Source of the DNA: Pedobacter nototheniae
GTDB taxonomy: Bacteria > Bacteroidota > Bacteroidia > Sphingobacteriales > Sphingobacteriaceae
NCBI RefSeq assembly: GCF_004335085.1
Contig: NZ_RQRS01000001.1
Coordinates: 372,001 to 436,000, forward strand
Length of the DNA: 64,000 nucleotides
Direction: 5' to 3'
Below the pieces are notes generated by a model. It was not told the origin of the DNA. It was given only the letters and a program-made list of their open reading frames with translations, and ran no database searches. Each line of letters begins with the position of its first letter. Position 1 is the first letter of the stretch. This document shows, one piece after another, positions 52,387 to 61,471 of this stretch. Made by a program: the position numbers and the translations under genes.

Positions 52387-55036
52387 TAGATTATATTTTC
52401 TATTATTTTTTTTATTTTTTGCTTTAAGCTTTAGCGTTAAATCTCAGGCACAGCGTAAAGTATCAGGGAATGTAGTGGATTCTTTGAAACGACCTGTAGA
52501 GGGGATTAATATTCAATTAATTACCGGAACTGATACACTGAAAGCCAATTCAAATTCAAAAGGAAATTTTTCTTTTAATCACGTTCGCAGCAATACGTTT
52601 TACATTTTTATAAGTGGAATTGGGTATAGGCCCTTTGTTACCATTTATCAAGTGGAAAAGCAACTGAAAAACATTGTTCTTGATCCAATTGTGATTAAGG
52701 CAGGAAGCATAACCTTAAAAGAAGTAGAGGTTAAGGTAAAGGTTGATCCTATTGTATTGAAAAAAGATACAGTGGAGTATAATGCTGCGGCGTATACCAT
52801 TAGGCAAAACGATAAAATTGAGGATTTATTAAAGCAACTGCAAGGCGTTGAGGTTGATGCAAATGGCGCTGTTACCTCAATGGGAAAACCGATGAATAAG
52901 CTTCGTGTAAATGGTGAGGATTTTTTTACAGGAAATGTTCAGGATTACATCAGGCAGTTGCCTGCAGATTTAGTTGCCAAGCTGCAGGTTATTGAAGATT
53001 ATGGTGATGAAGCTAATTTTACAGGTATTAAAACTGGATCGCCACAAAAAATGCTCAACCTGGTAACCAAGCCAGGAATGAATAAGGGGGTTTTTGGTAA
53101 TGTTGATGTTAACGCGGCAACAAGTAATGCTTACAATGTTAATTTTAATGGCAATTTATGGCGAGAATCTAAGCAAATAGGTTTGGGAGGTAATTACGGT
53201 ACAACAAATAACGAGTTTACAGATAACCAGAACAAACGTATAAATGCCAATATAAGGAATAAGGTATCAAAAGAACTTACAGTTAATGGAGGCTATACTT
53301 TTACCAATACCGATAGCAAATCAATTCAATCCAGCTATTTGGAAACTTTTAATCCACTTGGCGTTATCAACGATTTAAGGCAAAGTTCCAACGATGCTAA
53401 ATCGAATAATAATACCTTAAATCTTGGCTTAAATCTAGTAAATAAAAAAAATTACCTAAATGCAGCCGTATCAGGAGTTTTAAGTAATAGCCAAACTGAT
53501 GCTTATTCTATCTCCAATAAAACAGGTTATATAAAACAGGATTTATTTTCCAAATCGGGTTCAGAACAAAGTACGCCAAACTTTAGTGGTAATGTAAACT
53601 GGTCTAGAAAGCTATTAAATGCGAAGAAATCGCTTTCAGCAAGTATTAACTTTGGTCGTAATAAAGGAACATCCAATAGTGGGATAGAGGATATTATTAA
53701 ATACTATAATGAAACCAACAACGTGTTGGTTAAAGATTCTTTGCTTAATCGTTTAGTAAATAGCAATACCTTAAGTACAAATTTTGGTGGGAATGTTCAA
53801 TTTGCAAACTCCTTAAATTCTAATGCAGATTCTTTAAGCTCGAGGTTTATTACATTTTCTTATCGCTTTGGAATTAGTAAAACTAAAAACCTGCAAAATA
53901 CTACTGTATTCGATTATGAAGGAAACAGTAAAGAAGTAGATTCGTTGGGTTTAGATTATGCTTCAACTTTTATTAATCAAACCTTAAACTTAAGTTACAA
54001 TAGCAACAATAAAAATTTGAGTTACAGTTTCGGCTTCAGCTTTATGCCTAGTATTATTACAGGAAAATATGAAAAAACCGGAGAACGACTTCAAAATTTT
54101 CAGCTGAATTTTTCGCCAAGTGCCAATCTAAGTTATTTAATTAAGGATAGTAAAAGCCTCGCTTTTGGTTACAATGGTTATACAAGTGCACCTGATTTTA
54201 ATAAATTACAACCCGTTAAAAACACCAGCGATGTACAAAATATTGTTGTGGGTAACCCAAATCTTAAAGCTACCGCAACACATATTATCAATTTAGATTA
54301 CAATCAAAATAACCTGAAATCGGGTTTTAGCTTAATGGTTGGCCTTATTGGAACTTTTACCATAAATAGTGTAGTAAATAATACAGTTATTTTAACCGAT
54401 ACACTAAATAGTTTAAAGCAGCAAACCACCTACGAAAACGTAAATGGTGTATACAATATTGGTGGTAATTATTCTATATTTCAGCGTTTTATGGATAATA
54501 AACTTTCCGTATCATATAACGGAAATGTAGCCTACAGCCACAATGTTTTTTATACCGATAATGTTTTATATAAAAGCGGTGGTATAAACCTATCCAATGG
54601 AGTGCGATTAAATTTAAATGAAGAAAAATTTAGTTTAAATGCTGGTGCAAATTATAGCTACAGTTCTAATACCTATTCGGTTCAAAATCAAAATATTAAA
54701 AACATTCAGATTTTAAATATGACCTTTGGTGGTACTTATATTTTCAGCCCTAAATTTAGAGTGAATACCAATGTATCAAAAAGTTTAAATTTTGGCTTTA
54801 ACATCAATAATGGAAATCCTTTAATTGTAAATTTAGGTCTTAATCAATACTTCCTTAAAAATAACAGACTGAGTTTCTCCGTACAAGCAAACGATTTATT
54901 TAACCAAGGTTCACTTTTTAGAACAACCGTTAATAATAATTCAATATCAGAGAATCGAACACGATTTATTAGCCGCTTTGTACAAGCGAGCTTAAGTTAC
55001 AACATCAATAATTTCGGCGGCAAAAGGTTTAGGTAG
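52373..55036 (+). CDS. TonB-receptor-like outer-membrane beta-barrel protein
   Basis: This 887-residue protein starts inside the DUF1456 gene (MRKSNRLYFLLFFLFFALSFSVKSQAQRK, a signal peptide), then a CarboxypepD_reg-like domain (VSGNVVDSLKRPVEGINIQLITGTDTLKANSNSKGNFSFNHV, about 30-110), a plug-like segment (DKIEDLLKQLQGVEVDANGAVTSMGKPMNKLRVNGEDFF) and a large barrel. I do not see a typical SusC signature or a SusD partner. It is a TonB-receptor-type outer-membrane protein of unknown ligand. Immediately downstream begins the repeat-rich spacer. Confidence 0.8.
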   Translation: MRKSNRLYFLLFFLFFALSFSVKSQAQRKVSGNVVDSLKRPVEGINIQLITGTDTLKANSNSKGNFSFNHVRSNTFYIFISGIGYRPFVTIYQVEKQLKNIVLDPIVIKAGSITLKEVEVKVKVDPIVLKKDTVEYNAAAYTIRQNDKIEDLLKQLQGVEVDANGAVTSMGKPMNKLRVNGEDFFTGNVQDYIRQLPADLVAKLQVIEDYGDEANFTGIKTGSPQKMLNLVTKPGMNKGVFGNVDVNAATSNAYNVNFNGNLWRESKQIGLGGNYGTTNNEFTDNQNKRINANIRNKVSKELTVNGGYTFTNTDSKSIQSSYLETFNPLGVINDLRQSSNDAKSNNNTLNLGLNLVNKKNYLNAAVSGVLSNSQTDAYSISNKTGYIKQDLFSKSGSEQSTPNFSGNVNWSRKLLNAKKSLSASINFGRNKGTSNSGIEDIIKYYNETNNVLVKDSLLNRLVNSNTLSTNFGGNVQFANSLNSNADSLSSRFITFSYRFGISKTKNLQNTTVFDYEGNSKEVDSLGLDYASTFINQTLNLSYNSNNKNLSYSFGFSFMPSIITGKYEKTGERLQNFQLNFSPSANLSYLIKDSKSLAFGYNGYTSAPDFNKLQPVKNTSDVQNIVVGNPNLKATATHIINLDYNQNNLKSGFSLMVGLIGTFTINSVVNNTVILTDTLNSLKQQTTYENVNGVYNIGGNYSIFQRFMDNKLSVSYNGNVAYSHNVFYTDNVLYKSGGINLSNGVRLNLNEEKFSLNAGANYSYSSNTYSVQNQNIKNIQILNMTFGGTYIFSPKFRVNTNVSKSLNFGFNINNGNPLIVNLGLNQYFLKNNRLSFSVQANDLFNQGSLFRTTVNNNSISENRTRFISRFVQASLSYNINNFGGKRFR

Positions 55037-55200
55037 TACCATCTGTTGGTATTTATATTTTACATCGTCGTGCAAAATTTATTTCGGCATCTTTCATGCT
55101 ACAAGAACCCCAAAATAAATCCAGGGTGAGGACTTTTATATTAGAATTTGGAAATGAACGCTTCGGCTCTTGTGGCAATTGAAGTCCTGCTTTGCACTGT

Positions 55201-55224
55201 ATCCCGATAGAAAAAAATCGGGAT
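55201..55224. repeat. Hairpin in the repeat-rich spacer
   Basis: ATCCCGAT and ATCGGGAT are perfect 8-bp arms with an A-rich loop. A matching hairpin (ATTCCGAT / ATCGGAAT, 55512-55533) lies on the other side of element copy 1, giving the region a roughly mirrored layout. Confidence 0.6.
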
Positions 55225-55277
55225 GCCGTTTCAATCCGGTTTAGAGATAAAGATTGTGCCCTTGATTTGGTAAATTT

Positions 55278-55436
55278 CAGCTGTTCGAGATGTTCCGCAG
55301 GCATCTCGAATTAACAATAAAAAGGGTTCTGTGAACCCTTAAATAAGTAAAGCTATAAATGACCTTCAGAATTTGAAAATCCTGTTTTATCAATAGTACG
55401 AGATGCGCTGAAAAAGCTAACATCTCGAACAGCTTG
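55278..55436. repeat. Hairpin-rich element, copy 1 (159 bp, MITE-like)
   Basis: It has perfect 16-bp terminal inverted repeats (AGCTGTTCGAGATGTT at 55279-55294; its complement at 55419-55434). Internal hairpins: TTCGAGATG/CATCTCGAA (55284-55310), AAGGGTTC/GAACCCTT (55322-55340), CAGAATTT/AAATCCTG (55367-55384, one mismatch) and CGAGATG/CATCTCG (55399-55427). No protein is encoded that I can support. A near-identical copy lies 466 bp downstream. Confidence 0.85.
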
Positions 55437-55613
55437 TTTAGATACCAAGTTTGTGCACTTAATGTTCCCAATTCTTGCTGCCGTTGTTAAATAAACCCGA
55501 CCAACAGCGGTATTCCGATTTTTCTATCGGAATTTAGCAAAGGGCGGGGCTGCATTAGCCAAAATCTACAGACAATAGTTTCCAAAAAATCATAACACAT
55601 TGCTTAGATCAAA

Positions 55614-55632
55614 TTAAATGATACGGTGATAA
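55614..55632. repeat. Left copy of a 19-bp repeat bracketing array B
   Basis: TTAAATGATACGGTGATAA is found here and, with one mismatch (TTAAATGGTACGGTGATAA), at 56067-56085 on the far side of array B. Homology continues less strictly for about 15 bp (GCGAACGCAGGTATAAT / ACCGACAGGTAAAAT). Confidence 0.7.
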
Positions 55633-55682
55633 TAGCGAACGCAGGTATAATCGTAAGCATTGTAGAGGTGTACACCGGGAGA

Positions 55683-56060
55683 ATCCGGTCGTCGGGAACC
55701 AGTCGTCGGGGCTTATCTGAGGCTGCGATGGAGAGAATCCGGTCAGCTGTTTGAGATGTTCTGCAGGCATCTCGAATTAACAATAAAAAGGGTTCTGTGA
55801 ACCCGTAAATAAGTAAATCTATAAATGACCTTCAGGATTTGAAAATCCTGTTTTATCAATAGTACGAGATGCGCTGAAAAGCTAACATCTCGAACAGCTT
55901 GATCCGGTCGTCGGGAGCTCATCTGAGGCTGCAATGGAGAGAATCCGGTCGTCGGGAGCTCATCTGAGGCTGCAATGGAGAGAATCCGGTCGTCGGGAGC
56001 TCATCTGAGGCTGCAATGGAGAGAATCCGGTCGTCGGGAGCTCATCTGAGGCTGCAATGG
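55683..56060. repeat. 41-bp tandem repeat array B, interrupted by element copy 2
   Basis: Units ATCCGGTCGTCGGGAGCTCATCTGAGG... repeat at 55902, 55943, 55984 and 56025, exactly 41 bp apart, after an irregular 54-bp unit at 55683-55736. It shares 36 of 41 bases with the consensus of array A (differences: CTCTGC versus CTGCAA and one C/T), so both arrays belong to one family, each homogenised locally. Confidence 0.93.
55744..55901. mobile_element. Hairpin-rich element, copy 2 (158 bp) inserted in array B with a 7-bp direct duplication
   Basis: This copy is nearly identical to copy 1 (a few substitutions and one A fewer). It interrupts the 41-bp array exactly, and ATCCGGT is present on both flanks (55737-55743 and 55902-55908), as expected of a 7-bp target-site duplication. 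The uninterrupted array contains that word once per unit. It carries no transposase, so it would be a non-autonomous element moved in trans. Confidence 0.75.
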
Positions 56061-56066
56061 ACACAT

Positions 56067-56085
56067 TTAAATGGTACGGTGATAA
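56067..56085. repeat. Right copy of the 19-bp repeat bracketing array B
   Basis: TTAAATGGTACGGTGATAA, one base different from the left copy at 55614-55632. Confidence 0.7.
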
Positions 56086-56123
56086 CACCGACAGGTAAAA
56101 TGCTACCTAAAACCTTATTAAAC

Positions 56124-56148
56124 AAAAAAATCCTGACTTTCATCAGGA
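56124..56148 (-). terminator. Terminator of ettA
   Basis: TCCTGA and TCAGGA form a 6-bp stem; on the minus strand it is followed by seven Ts. Confidence 0.78.
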
Positions 56149-56156
56149 CTTTTCTA

Positions 56157-57833
56157 CTAATCTAATTTTTTATATCTAATTCGCTTCGGCGTAACATCGC
56201 CTAAACGTTTCTTTCTGTTTTCTTCGTAATCAGAGTAGTTTCCTTCGAAGAAATAAACTTCAGAATTTCCTTCAAAAGCAAGAATATGCGTACAGATTCT
56301 ATCTAAAAACCATCTATCGTGACTAATCACTACTGCACAGCCACCAAAGTTTTCTAGTGCTTCCTCTAAAGCACGGAGCGTATTTACATCAATATCGTTG
56401 GTAGGCTCATCCAGTAAAAGTACGTTAGCACCTTTTTTCAAAGTAATAGCCAAGTGTACACGGTTACGCTCACCACCAGAAAGAATACCTACTTTTTTCT
56501 GCTGATCGCCACCATTAAAGTTGAATTTAGAAACATAAGCACGACCATTAACTGCTTTTGTACCCAATTGGATATTATCTAAGCCATCGGTAATGTTTTC
56601 GTAAACAGTTTTATCAGCATCTAAATCATTATGCATTTGATCTACATAACCCAATTCAACGGTTTCACCAACGCGGAAAGTTCCGGCATCAGCTTCTTCC
56701 TGTCCTGTAATTAAACGAAATAAAGTTGTTTTACCTGCACCATTTGGGCCAATAATTCCAACAATACCCGCAGGTGGCAAAGAAAAGTTAAGGTTATCGA
56801 ACAAAATTTTATCACCGTACGCTTTGGTCACATTTGTAGCTTCGATTACAACATTACCCAAACGTGGCCCTGCCGGAATAAACAATTCCAATTTATCTTC
56901 TCTTTCTTTTCCATCTTCCGATGCCAGTTTATCATAATTTGCCAAACGTGCTTTAGATTTTGCATGGCGAGCTTTTGGAGCCATACGCACCCATTCTAAT
57001 TCACGCTCTAAAGTTTTTTGACGTTTGCTTTCTGTTTTTTCCTCCTGAGATAAACGTTTAGCTTTTTGATCTAACCAGCTGCTGTAATTTCCTTTCCACG
57101 GAATACCTTCACCACGATCTAGCTCTAAAATCCAACCCGCAACATTATCCAAGAAATATCTATCGTGGGTTACGGCAATAACTGTACCCTCGTAATTTTG
57201 TAAAAATTGCTCCAACCAATCAATACTTTCAGCATCCAAGTGGTTGGTAGGCTCATCCAGTAATAAAACATCAGGATGTTGCAATAGCAAGCGGCACATG
57301 GCAACACGGCGGCGCTCACCCCCAGAAAGTACACCTATTTTAGTTTCAGGATCAGGGCAACGTAAGGCATCCATCGCTCTTTCAAGTTTAGAATCTATTT
57401 CCCAAGCGCCTAAAGCGTCAATTTTATCTTGAAGCTCCCCCTGTCTGGCCATTAATTTATCCATGGCATCAGGGTCTGAATAGTTTTCTTCTAAACCAAA
57501 CGCCTCGTTTACCTCTTCATATTCTTTTAAAATAGCAGTTACCTCAGCAACACCTTCCTCAACAACCTCACGCACAGTTTTTTCAGGGTCAAGGATTGGC
57601 TCTTGTGCCAAATATCCTACAGAATAACCCGGCGAAAAAACCACCTCACCTTGATAAGCCTTATCTAAACCAGCGATAATTTTTAGTAATGATGATTTAC
57701 CAGAACCATTTAAACCAATAACACCGATTTTTGCACCGTAGAAGAAAGAAAGGTAAATGTTTTTTAAAACCTGTTTTTGTGGTGGGTAAATCTTATTTAC
57801 ACCCGCCATTGAAAAAATTATTTTTTCATCCAT
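56157..57833 (-). CDS. ettA: Energy-dependent translational throttle protein EttA (ABC-F)
   Basis: This 558-residue protein has two ABC domains without membrane helices: Walker A GLNGSGKSSL and GPNGAGKTTL, signatures LSGGERRR and LSGGERNR, Walker B LLLDEPTNHLD and LLLDEPTNDID. The linker between them (about 240-310, WLDQKAKRLSQEEKTESKRQKTLERELEWVRMAPKARHAKSKARLANYDKL) is the ABC-F arm/P-site-tRNA-interaction region. It matches EttA, which senses ATP/ADP on the ribosome. Length is as expected. Confidence 0.95.
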   Translation of the reverse strand: MDEKIIFSMAGVNKIYPPQKQVLKNIYLSFFYGAKIGVIGLNGSGKSSLLKIIAGLDKAYQGEVVFSPGYSVGYLAQEPILDPEKTVREVVEEGVAEVTAILKEYEEVNEAFGLEENYSDPDAMDKLMARQGELQDKIDALGAWEIDSKLERAMDALRCPDPETKIGVLSGGERRRVAMCRLLLQHPDVLLLDEPTNHLDAESIDWLEQFLQNYEGTVIAVTHDRYFLDNVAGWILELDRGEGIPWKGNYSSWLDQKAKRLSQEEKTESKRQKTLERELEWVRMAPKARHAKSKARLANYDKLASEDGKEREDKLELFIPAGPRLGNVVIEATNVTKAYGDKILFDNLNFSLPPAGIVGIIGPNGAGKTTLFRLITGQEEADAGTFRVGETVELGYVDQMHNDLDADKTVYENITDGLDNIQLGTKAVNGRAYVSKFNFNGGDQQKKVGILSGGERNRVHLAITLKKGANVLLLDEPTNDIDVNTLRALEEALENFGGCAVVISHDRWFLDRICTHILAFEGNSEVYFFEGNYSDYEENRKKRLGDVTPKRIRYKKLD

Positions 57834-57929
57834 AAAGTATTTCTATAAAGCGATAAACGCTCTTTTTTAAATGTGTCAATTAAACGAATAAAAAATGCTC
57901 AATAAATAATATTGAAAATTTATTTAGCG

Positions 57930-57937
57930 CAAAGATA
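57930..57937 (-). promoter_or_regulatory. -7 box for ettA (TATCTTTG)
   Basis: A minus-strand TAnnTTTG match lies about 95 bp upstream of the ettA start; no well-spaced TTG. Confidence 0.4.
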
Positions 57938-58379
57938 AAAACAACGTGGCTATAAAAAAGCGCTTTGTAGGTATTATCAATTTTTAAATTTAGTTTAACC
58001 CACGAAATGATTATTACCTAACCGTTAAATTATTTCTATCGTTTGAAATCAATTTCCGGCAACAATCTATATAATCTGTTAGGATAATTACTAGATTGAT
58101 AAGTTTGTATAATTACCTTTATTTTAAGTATAAATAATAATAATTTATTTTGCTGATTATAAGTCAGATTTTTATCAATGAAGTTAGTGTATAAATAATA
58201 TTTGCAATTTCTTTTTCAGTTTTTTTGATTGTTAGCCAATCATTTTAAACGTTAAATAAAAGATATTGCAGGTTTTTTTTAGCAATTATTTCATATCCCT
58301 CCTAAAAATCGAATGATCTGTAGATCATAATGCATTTTTTTTACTGGAAAATCCAATCCAATTTACTAACCAAATAAAA
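57938..58379. promoter_or_regulatory. AT-rich region upstream of susC with a 16-bp palindrome
   Basis: The spacer between ettA and susC holds a plus-strand TAAGTTTG (58100-58107), 270 bp before susC, and the palindrome ATGATCTGTAGATCAT (58313-58328, 7-2-7) about 50 bp before the susC ATG. The palindrome may be an operator or the base of a leader hairpin. No gene was found in the spacer. Confidence 0.4.
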
Positions 58380-61300
58380 ATGAAAAGAAAAGTTACCGTA
58401 TTAATCGGTCTCTTATTTTTCTTTTGTACACTAGTTAACGCACAAGATACTAGCATCAAAGGAACGATTAAAGACAAAAATGGTGCTCCAATTCCTGGGG
58501 TTTCAATCACAATTAAAAATTCAAAAACGGGTGTTTCATCCACCATAGAGGGAACATATTCTATTACTGTTTCTGGTAATCCAATTTTAGTTTATTCTGC
58601 CGTTGGATTTATACCACAAGAAATTGCTGTTAACAACCGCACATCCATTAATGTTTTGCTCCTAGAATCTGTAAACGATTTAACTGATGTTGTGGTTATC
58701 GGTTATGGAACTGCGAAAAAAAAGGATGTTACGGGGGCCGTATCCAGCGTAAAAGCTGCGCAACTGGAAAATGAAAATCCAAATAGTGTGACAGATATTT
58801 TGCGAGGAAATATTCCTGGGTTAAATGTTGGGCTTAATAACAGCCCAAAGGGTGGGGGCGACTTATTAGTAAGAGGCAAAACTACCCTAACAGGTACAAC
58901 AAGCCCTTTAATTGTGCTTGATGGTGTGATTTTTATTGGTCAGCTTTCTGATATTAATCCCAATGACATTGAATCTGTCGATGTTTTAAAAGATGCAAGT
59001 TCATTAGCTGTTTATGGGGCTAAAGCAGCTACAGGAGTGGTTGCAATTACAACTAAAAAAGGTAAAAGCGGCACACCAACAATTACCATAAATACCAATT
59101 TTGGATTCGCAACTTTAGCTCAAAATCAACCTGTTTATGATGGCCCGGGCTTTTTAAATTGGCGTGCCGATGTTGCAAGAAGTGGCGGGGTAAATCCAGC
59201 ATATATTTACAATGATCCTAATAATTTGCCATCAGGAATAACGCTTACGCAATGGCTTAACGGGCAAACTACTACAAACCCAACTGACTTATGGTTAACT
59301 CGTTTAGGTTTACTAACCAACGAGAAAGCAAATTATAACTTAGGCAAAACTATTGATTGGTATGATTTATTATTTCGAACTGGTCAACGTCAGGATCATA
59401 CATTAAGCATGGCCGGTAAAAAAGAGGAATTAACCTATTATATGTCTTTAGGTTATTTAAAAAATGAAAGCATTATTGCTGGAGGTGGATTTAGCACTTT
59501 TCGTACTAGAATAAATTTAGAAGGAAAAGCAGCAAAATTTTTAACGCTTGGCATGAACATGCAATTTGCAGATAGAGATGAAGGGGCTATTGAAGCCGAT
59601 TGGACGCAACTTACCGATCTTTCTCCTTACGGTGATTATTACAATTCGAACGGATCGTTGCGAAGAATCCCTACAGACGATAACGGTTTAAATGCAAGAA
59701 ATCCATTTTTAAATTCTACTTACAATTCACGTTTACAAAAACAAAGTACATTATTTGGTAGCATTTATAGTAGGCTTGCATTACCATTTGGGATAACTTA
59801 CCAGCTTAACTTTAGCCCTGGTTTGGATATGTATCGTACTTTTAACCACCTTTCATCCCAAAATCCCAATGTTACTACTCCCGGCGGCTCTGCAACAAGA
59901 GCAGAAGAAAACCGGTATAATTGGCAATTAGATAATTTATTAAAATGGAATAAAACCTTTGCTAAAAATCATAACATTGATATAACATTGTTGGCAAATG
60001 CCGAAAAATATCAAGCATGGTATACCATGGCAGGGAATGAGGGTTTTGCACCCACCGATATTTTGGGTTATCACAATATTGGCAGCGGAAATAAACCAAC
60101 GGTATCCAGTGATGATAAAGCTTTTACAGGCGATGCACTGATGGCTAGAATTAATTATTCCTATTTAAGTAAGTACGCATTAACACTTTCAATCCGTAGA
60201 GATGGGTATTCAGCTTTTGGTGCAACAAAAAAACGAGCTAATTTTCCTGCGGCAGCTTTTGCCTGGTCATTCAGTGAAGAAAGCTTTATGAAAAATATCA
60301 GTTGGCTTGATTATGGAAAACTTCGCATCTCTTATGGTATTAACGGAAACCGAGAAATTCGTGATGTCAACAATGCAATTGATCCATACGTTTCTATTCA
60401 AACTTTGGATGGGGGAAAATATCAAACTGTTAATGGGAGTGGGGCAGCAGGAGAGGTAAATACGGTGGTAAATAGTTCTCGCCTAGGTAATCCGAATTTG
60501 GAGTGGGAGAAAACAAAATCACTCAATTTAGGATTAGATTTTGGTATTTTAAAAAACCGAATCAGTGGCTCTATTGATTTGTACAATAAGAAAACTTCTG
60601 ATCTGTTAATTAGCCAGGCCTTACCCAATGTTTCAGGATATTCTAATGTAATTGCAAATCTGGGTAGGGTAAATAACCGAGGAATAGAATTAGGTTTAAC
60701 CAGTAAAAACATCACCAGCGGTAACATAATTTGGAATACAGGAATAAATTTTTCTTTAAATAGAAACAAAATTGTGGCTTTGGCAACTCCAAACAACGAT
60801 CCTGGAAATGGTTGGTTTATAGGTAAGGATGTAGATGTAATTTGGGAATATAAAATACTCGGCGTTTGGCAAGAAAATGAAGTGACGGAGGCCAATAAGT
60901 TTAACAAAGGTATAAAGCCTGGAGATTATAAACTTGAAGATGTAGACGGAAATCATGTGTATAATGATGCTGATAAACAATTTATCGGCTATCGTAGCCC
61001 AAGGTTTAATTGGTCAATAAGAAACGATTTCAATATTTTTAAAAGCATAGATTTCTCTTTTCAGTTAGTTTCAAGCTGGGGCCAACAACGAATTGATAAC
61101 CAAGGTAAGAATCAACCTGGTGGTGTAGGGCTGGGTCGTACCAGCTCATATATTACACCCTATTGGACCTCCGTAAACCCGATTAATGATTACGCAAGAT
61201 TAAACTCAGGGCTGAGTGGTACCACATTTAATGTATACCGTAAAAGTTCTTATATAAGGTTAAATACTGTTGCGCTATCATATAGTTTTTCTAAATCTCT

Positions 61301-61466
61301 GTTAGAAAAGGTAAAAATTCAAAGTGCCAAAATATACTGTAATGTTTCAAATGCAGCAGTTTATACACAAAAGTGGAATCAATGGGATCCTCAAGCTGCC
61401 GATGAAAATGGTAACCCCGTTCCTGTACCAAGAATTTATACCCTCGGTTTAAACGTGTCTTTTTAA
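58380..61466 (+). CDS. SusC/RagA-family TonB-linked outer-membrane transporter
   Basis: This 1028-residue protein has signal MKRKVTVLIGLLFFFCTLVNA, a CarboxypepD_reg-like domain (DTSIKGTIKDKNGAPIPGVSITIKNSKTGVSSTIEGTYSI), the SusC signature VVVIGYGTAKKKDVTGAVSSV, a plug ending in GAKAATGVVAITTKKGKSGTPTITI and the barrel with terminal RIYTLGLNVSF. With the downstream SusD partner it imports an oligosaccharide or peptide across the outer membrane. No hydrolase, sensor or sigma/anti-sigma gene is adjacent, so the ligand cannot be predicted. Confidence 0.95.
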   Translation: MKRKVTVLIGLLFFFCTLVNAQDTSIKGTIKDKNGAPIPGVSITIKNSKTGVSSTIEGTYSITVSGNPILVYSAVGFIPQEIAVNNRTSINVLLLESVNDLTDVVVIGYGTAKKKDVTGAVSSVKAAQLENENPNSVTDILRGNIPGLNVGLNNSPKGGGDLLVRGKTTLTGTTSPLIVLDGVIFIGQLSDINPNDIESVDVLKDASSLAVYGAKAATGVVAITTKKGKSGTPTITINTNFGFATLAQNQPVYDGPGFLNWRADVARSGGVNPAYIYNDPNNLPSGITLTQWLNGQTTTNPTDLWLTRLGLLTNEKANYNLGKTIDWYDLLFRTGQRQDHTLSMAGKKEELTYYMSLGYLKNESIIAGGGFSTFRTRINLEGKAAKFLTLGMNMQFADRDEGAIEADWTQLTDLSPYGDYYNSNGSLRRIPTDDNGLNARNPFLNSTYNSRLQKQSTLFGSIYSRLALPFGITYQLNFSPGLDMYRTFNHLSSQNPNVTTPGGSATRAEENRYNWQLDNLLKWNKTFAKNHNIDITLLANAEKYQAWYTMAGNEGFAPTDILGYHNIGSGNKPTVSSDDKAFTGDALMARINYSYLSKYALTLSIRRDGYSAFGATKKRANFPAAAFAWSFSEESFMKNISWLDYGKLRISYGINGNREIRDVNNAIDPYVSIQTLDGGKYQTVNGSGAAGEVNTVVNSSRLGNPNLEWEKTKSLNLGLDFGILKNRISGSIDLYNKKTSDLLISQALPNVSGYSNVIANLGRVNNRGIELGLTSKNITSGNIIWNTGINFSLNRNKIVALATPNNDPGNGWFIGKDVDVIWEYKILGVWQENEVTEANKFNKGIKPGDYKLEDVDGNHVYNDADKQFIGYRSPRFNWSIRNDFNIFKSIDFSFQLVSSWGQQRIDNQGKNQPGGVGLGRTSSYITPYWTSVNPINDYARLNSGLSGTTFNVYRKSSYIRLNTVALSYSFSKSLLEKVKIQSAKIYCNVSNAAVYTQKWNQWDPQAADENGNPVPVPRIYTLGLNVSF

Positions 61467-61471
61467 ATTAA

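Noticed and set aside
55277..55934. Two similar minus-strand frames of about 63 residues in the repeat island as a duplicated small protein
   Set aside because: Their similarity comes from the two copies of the hairpin-rich element; the frames span hairpins and lack start signals.
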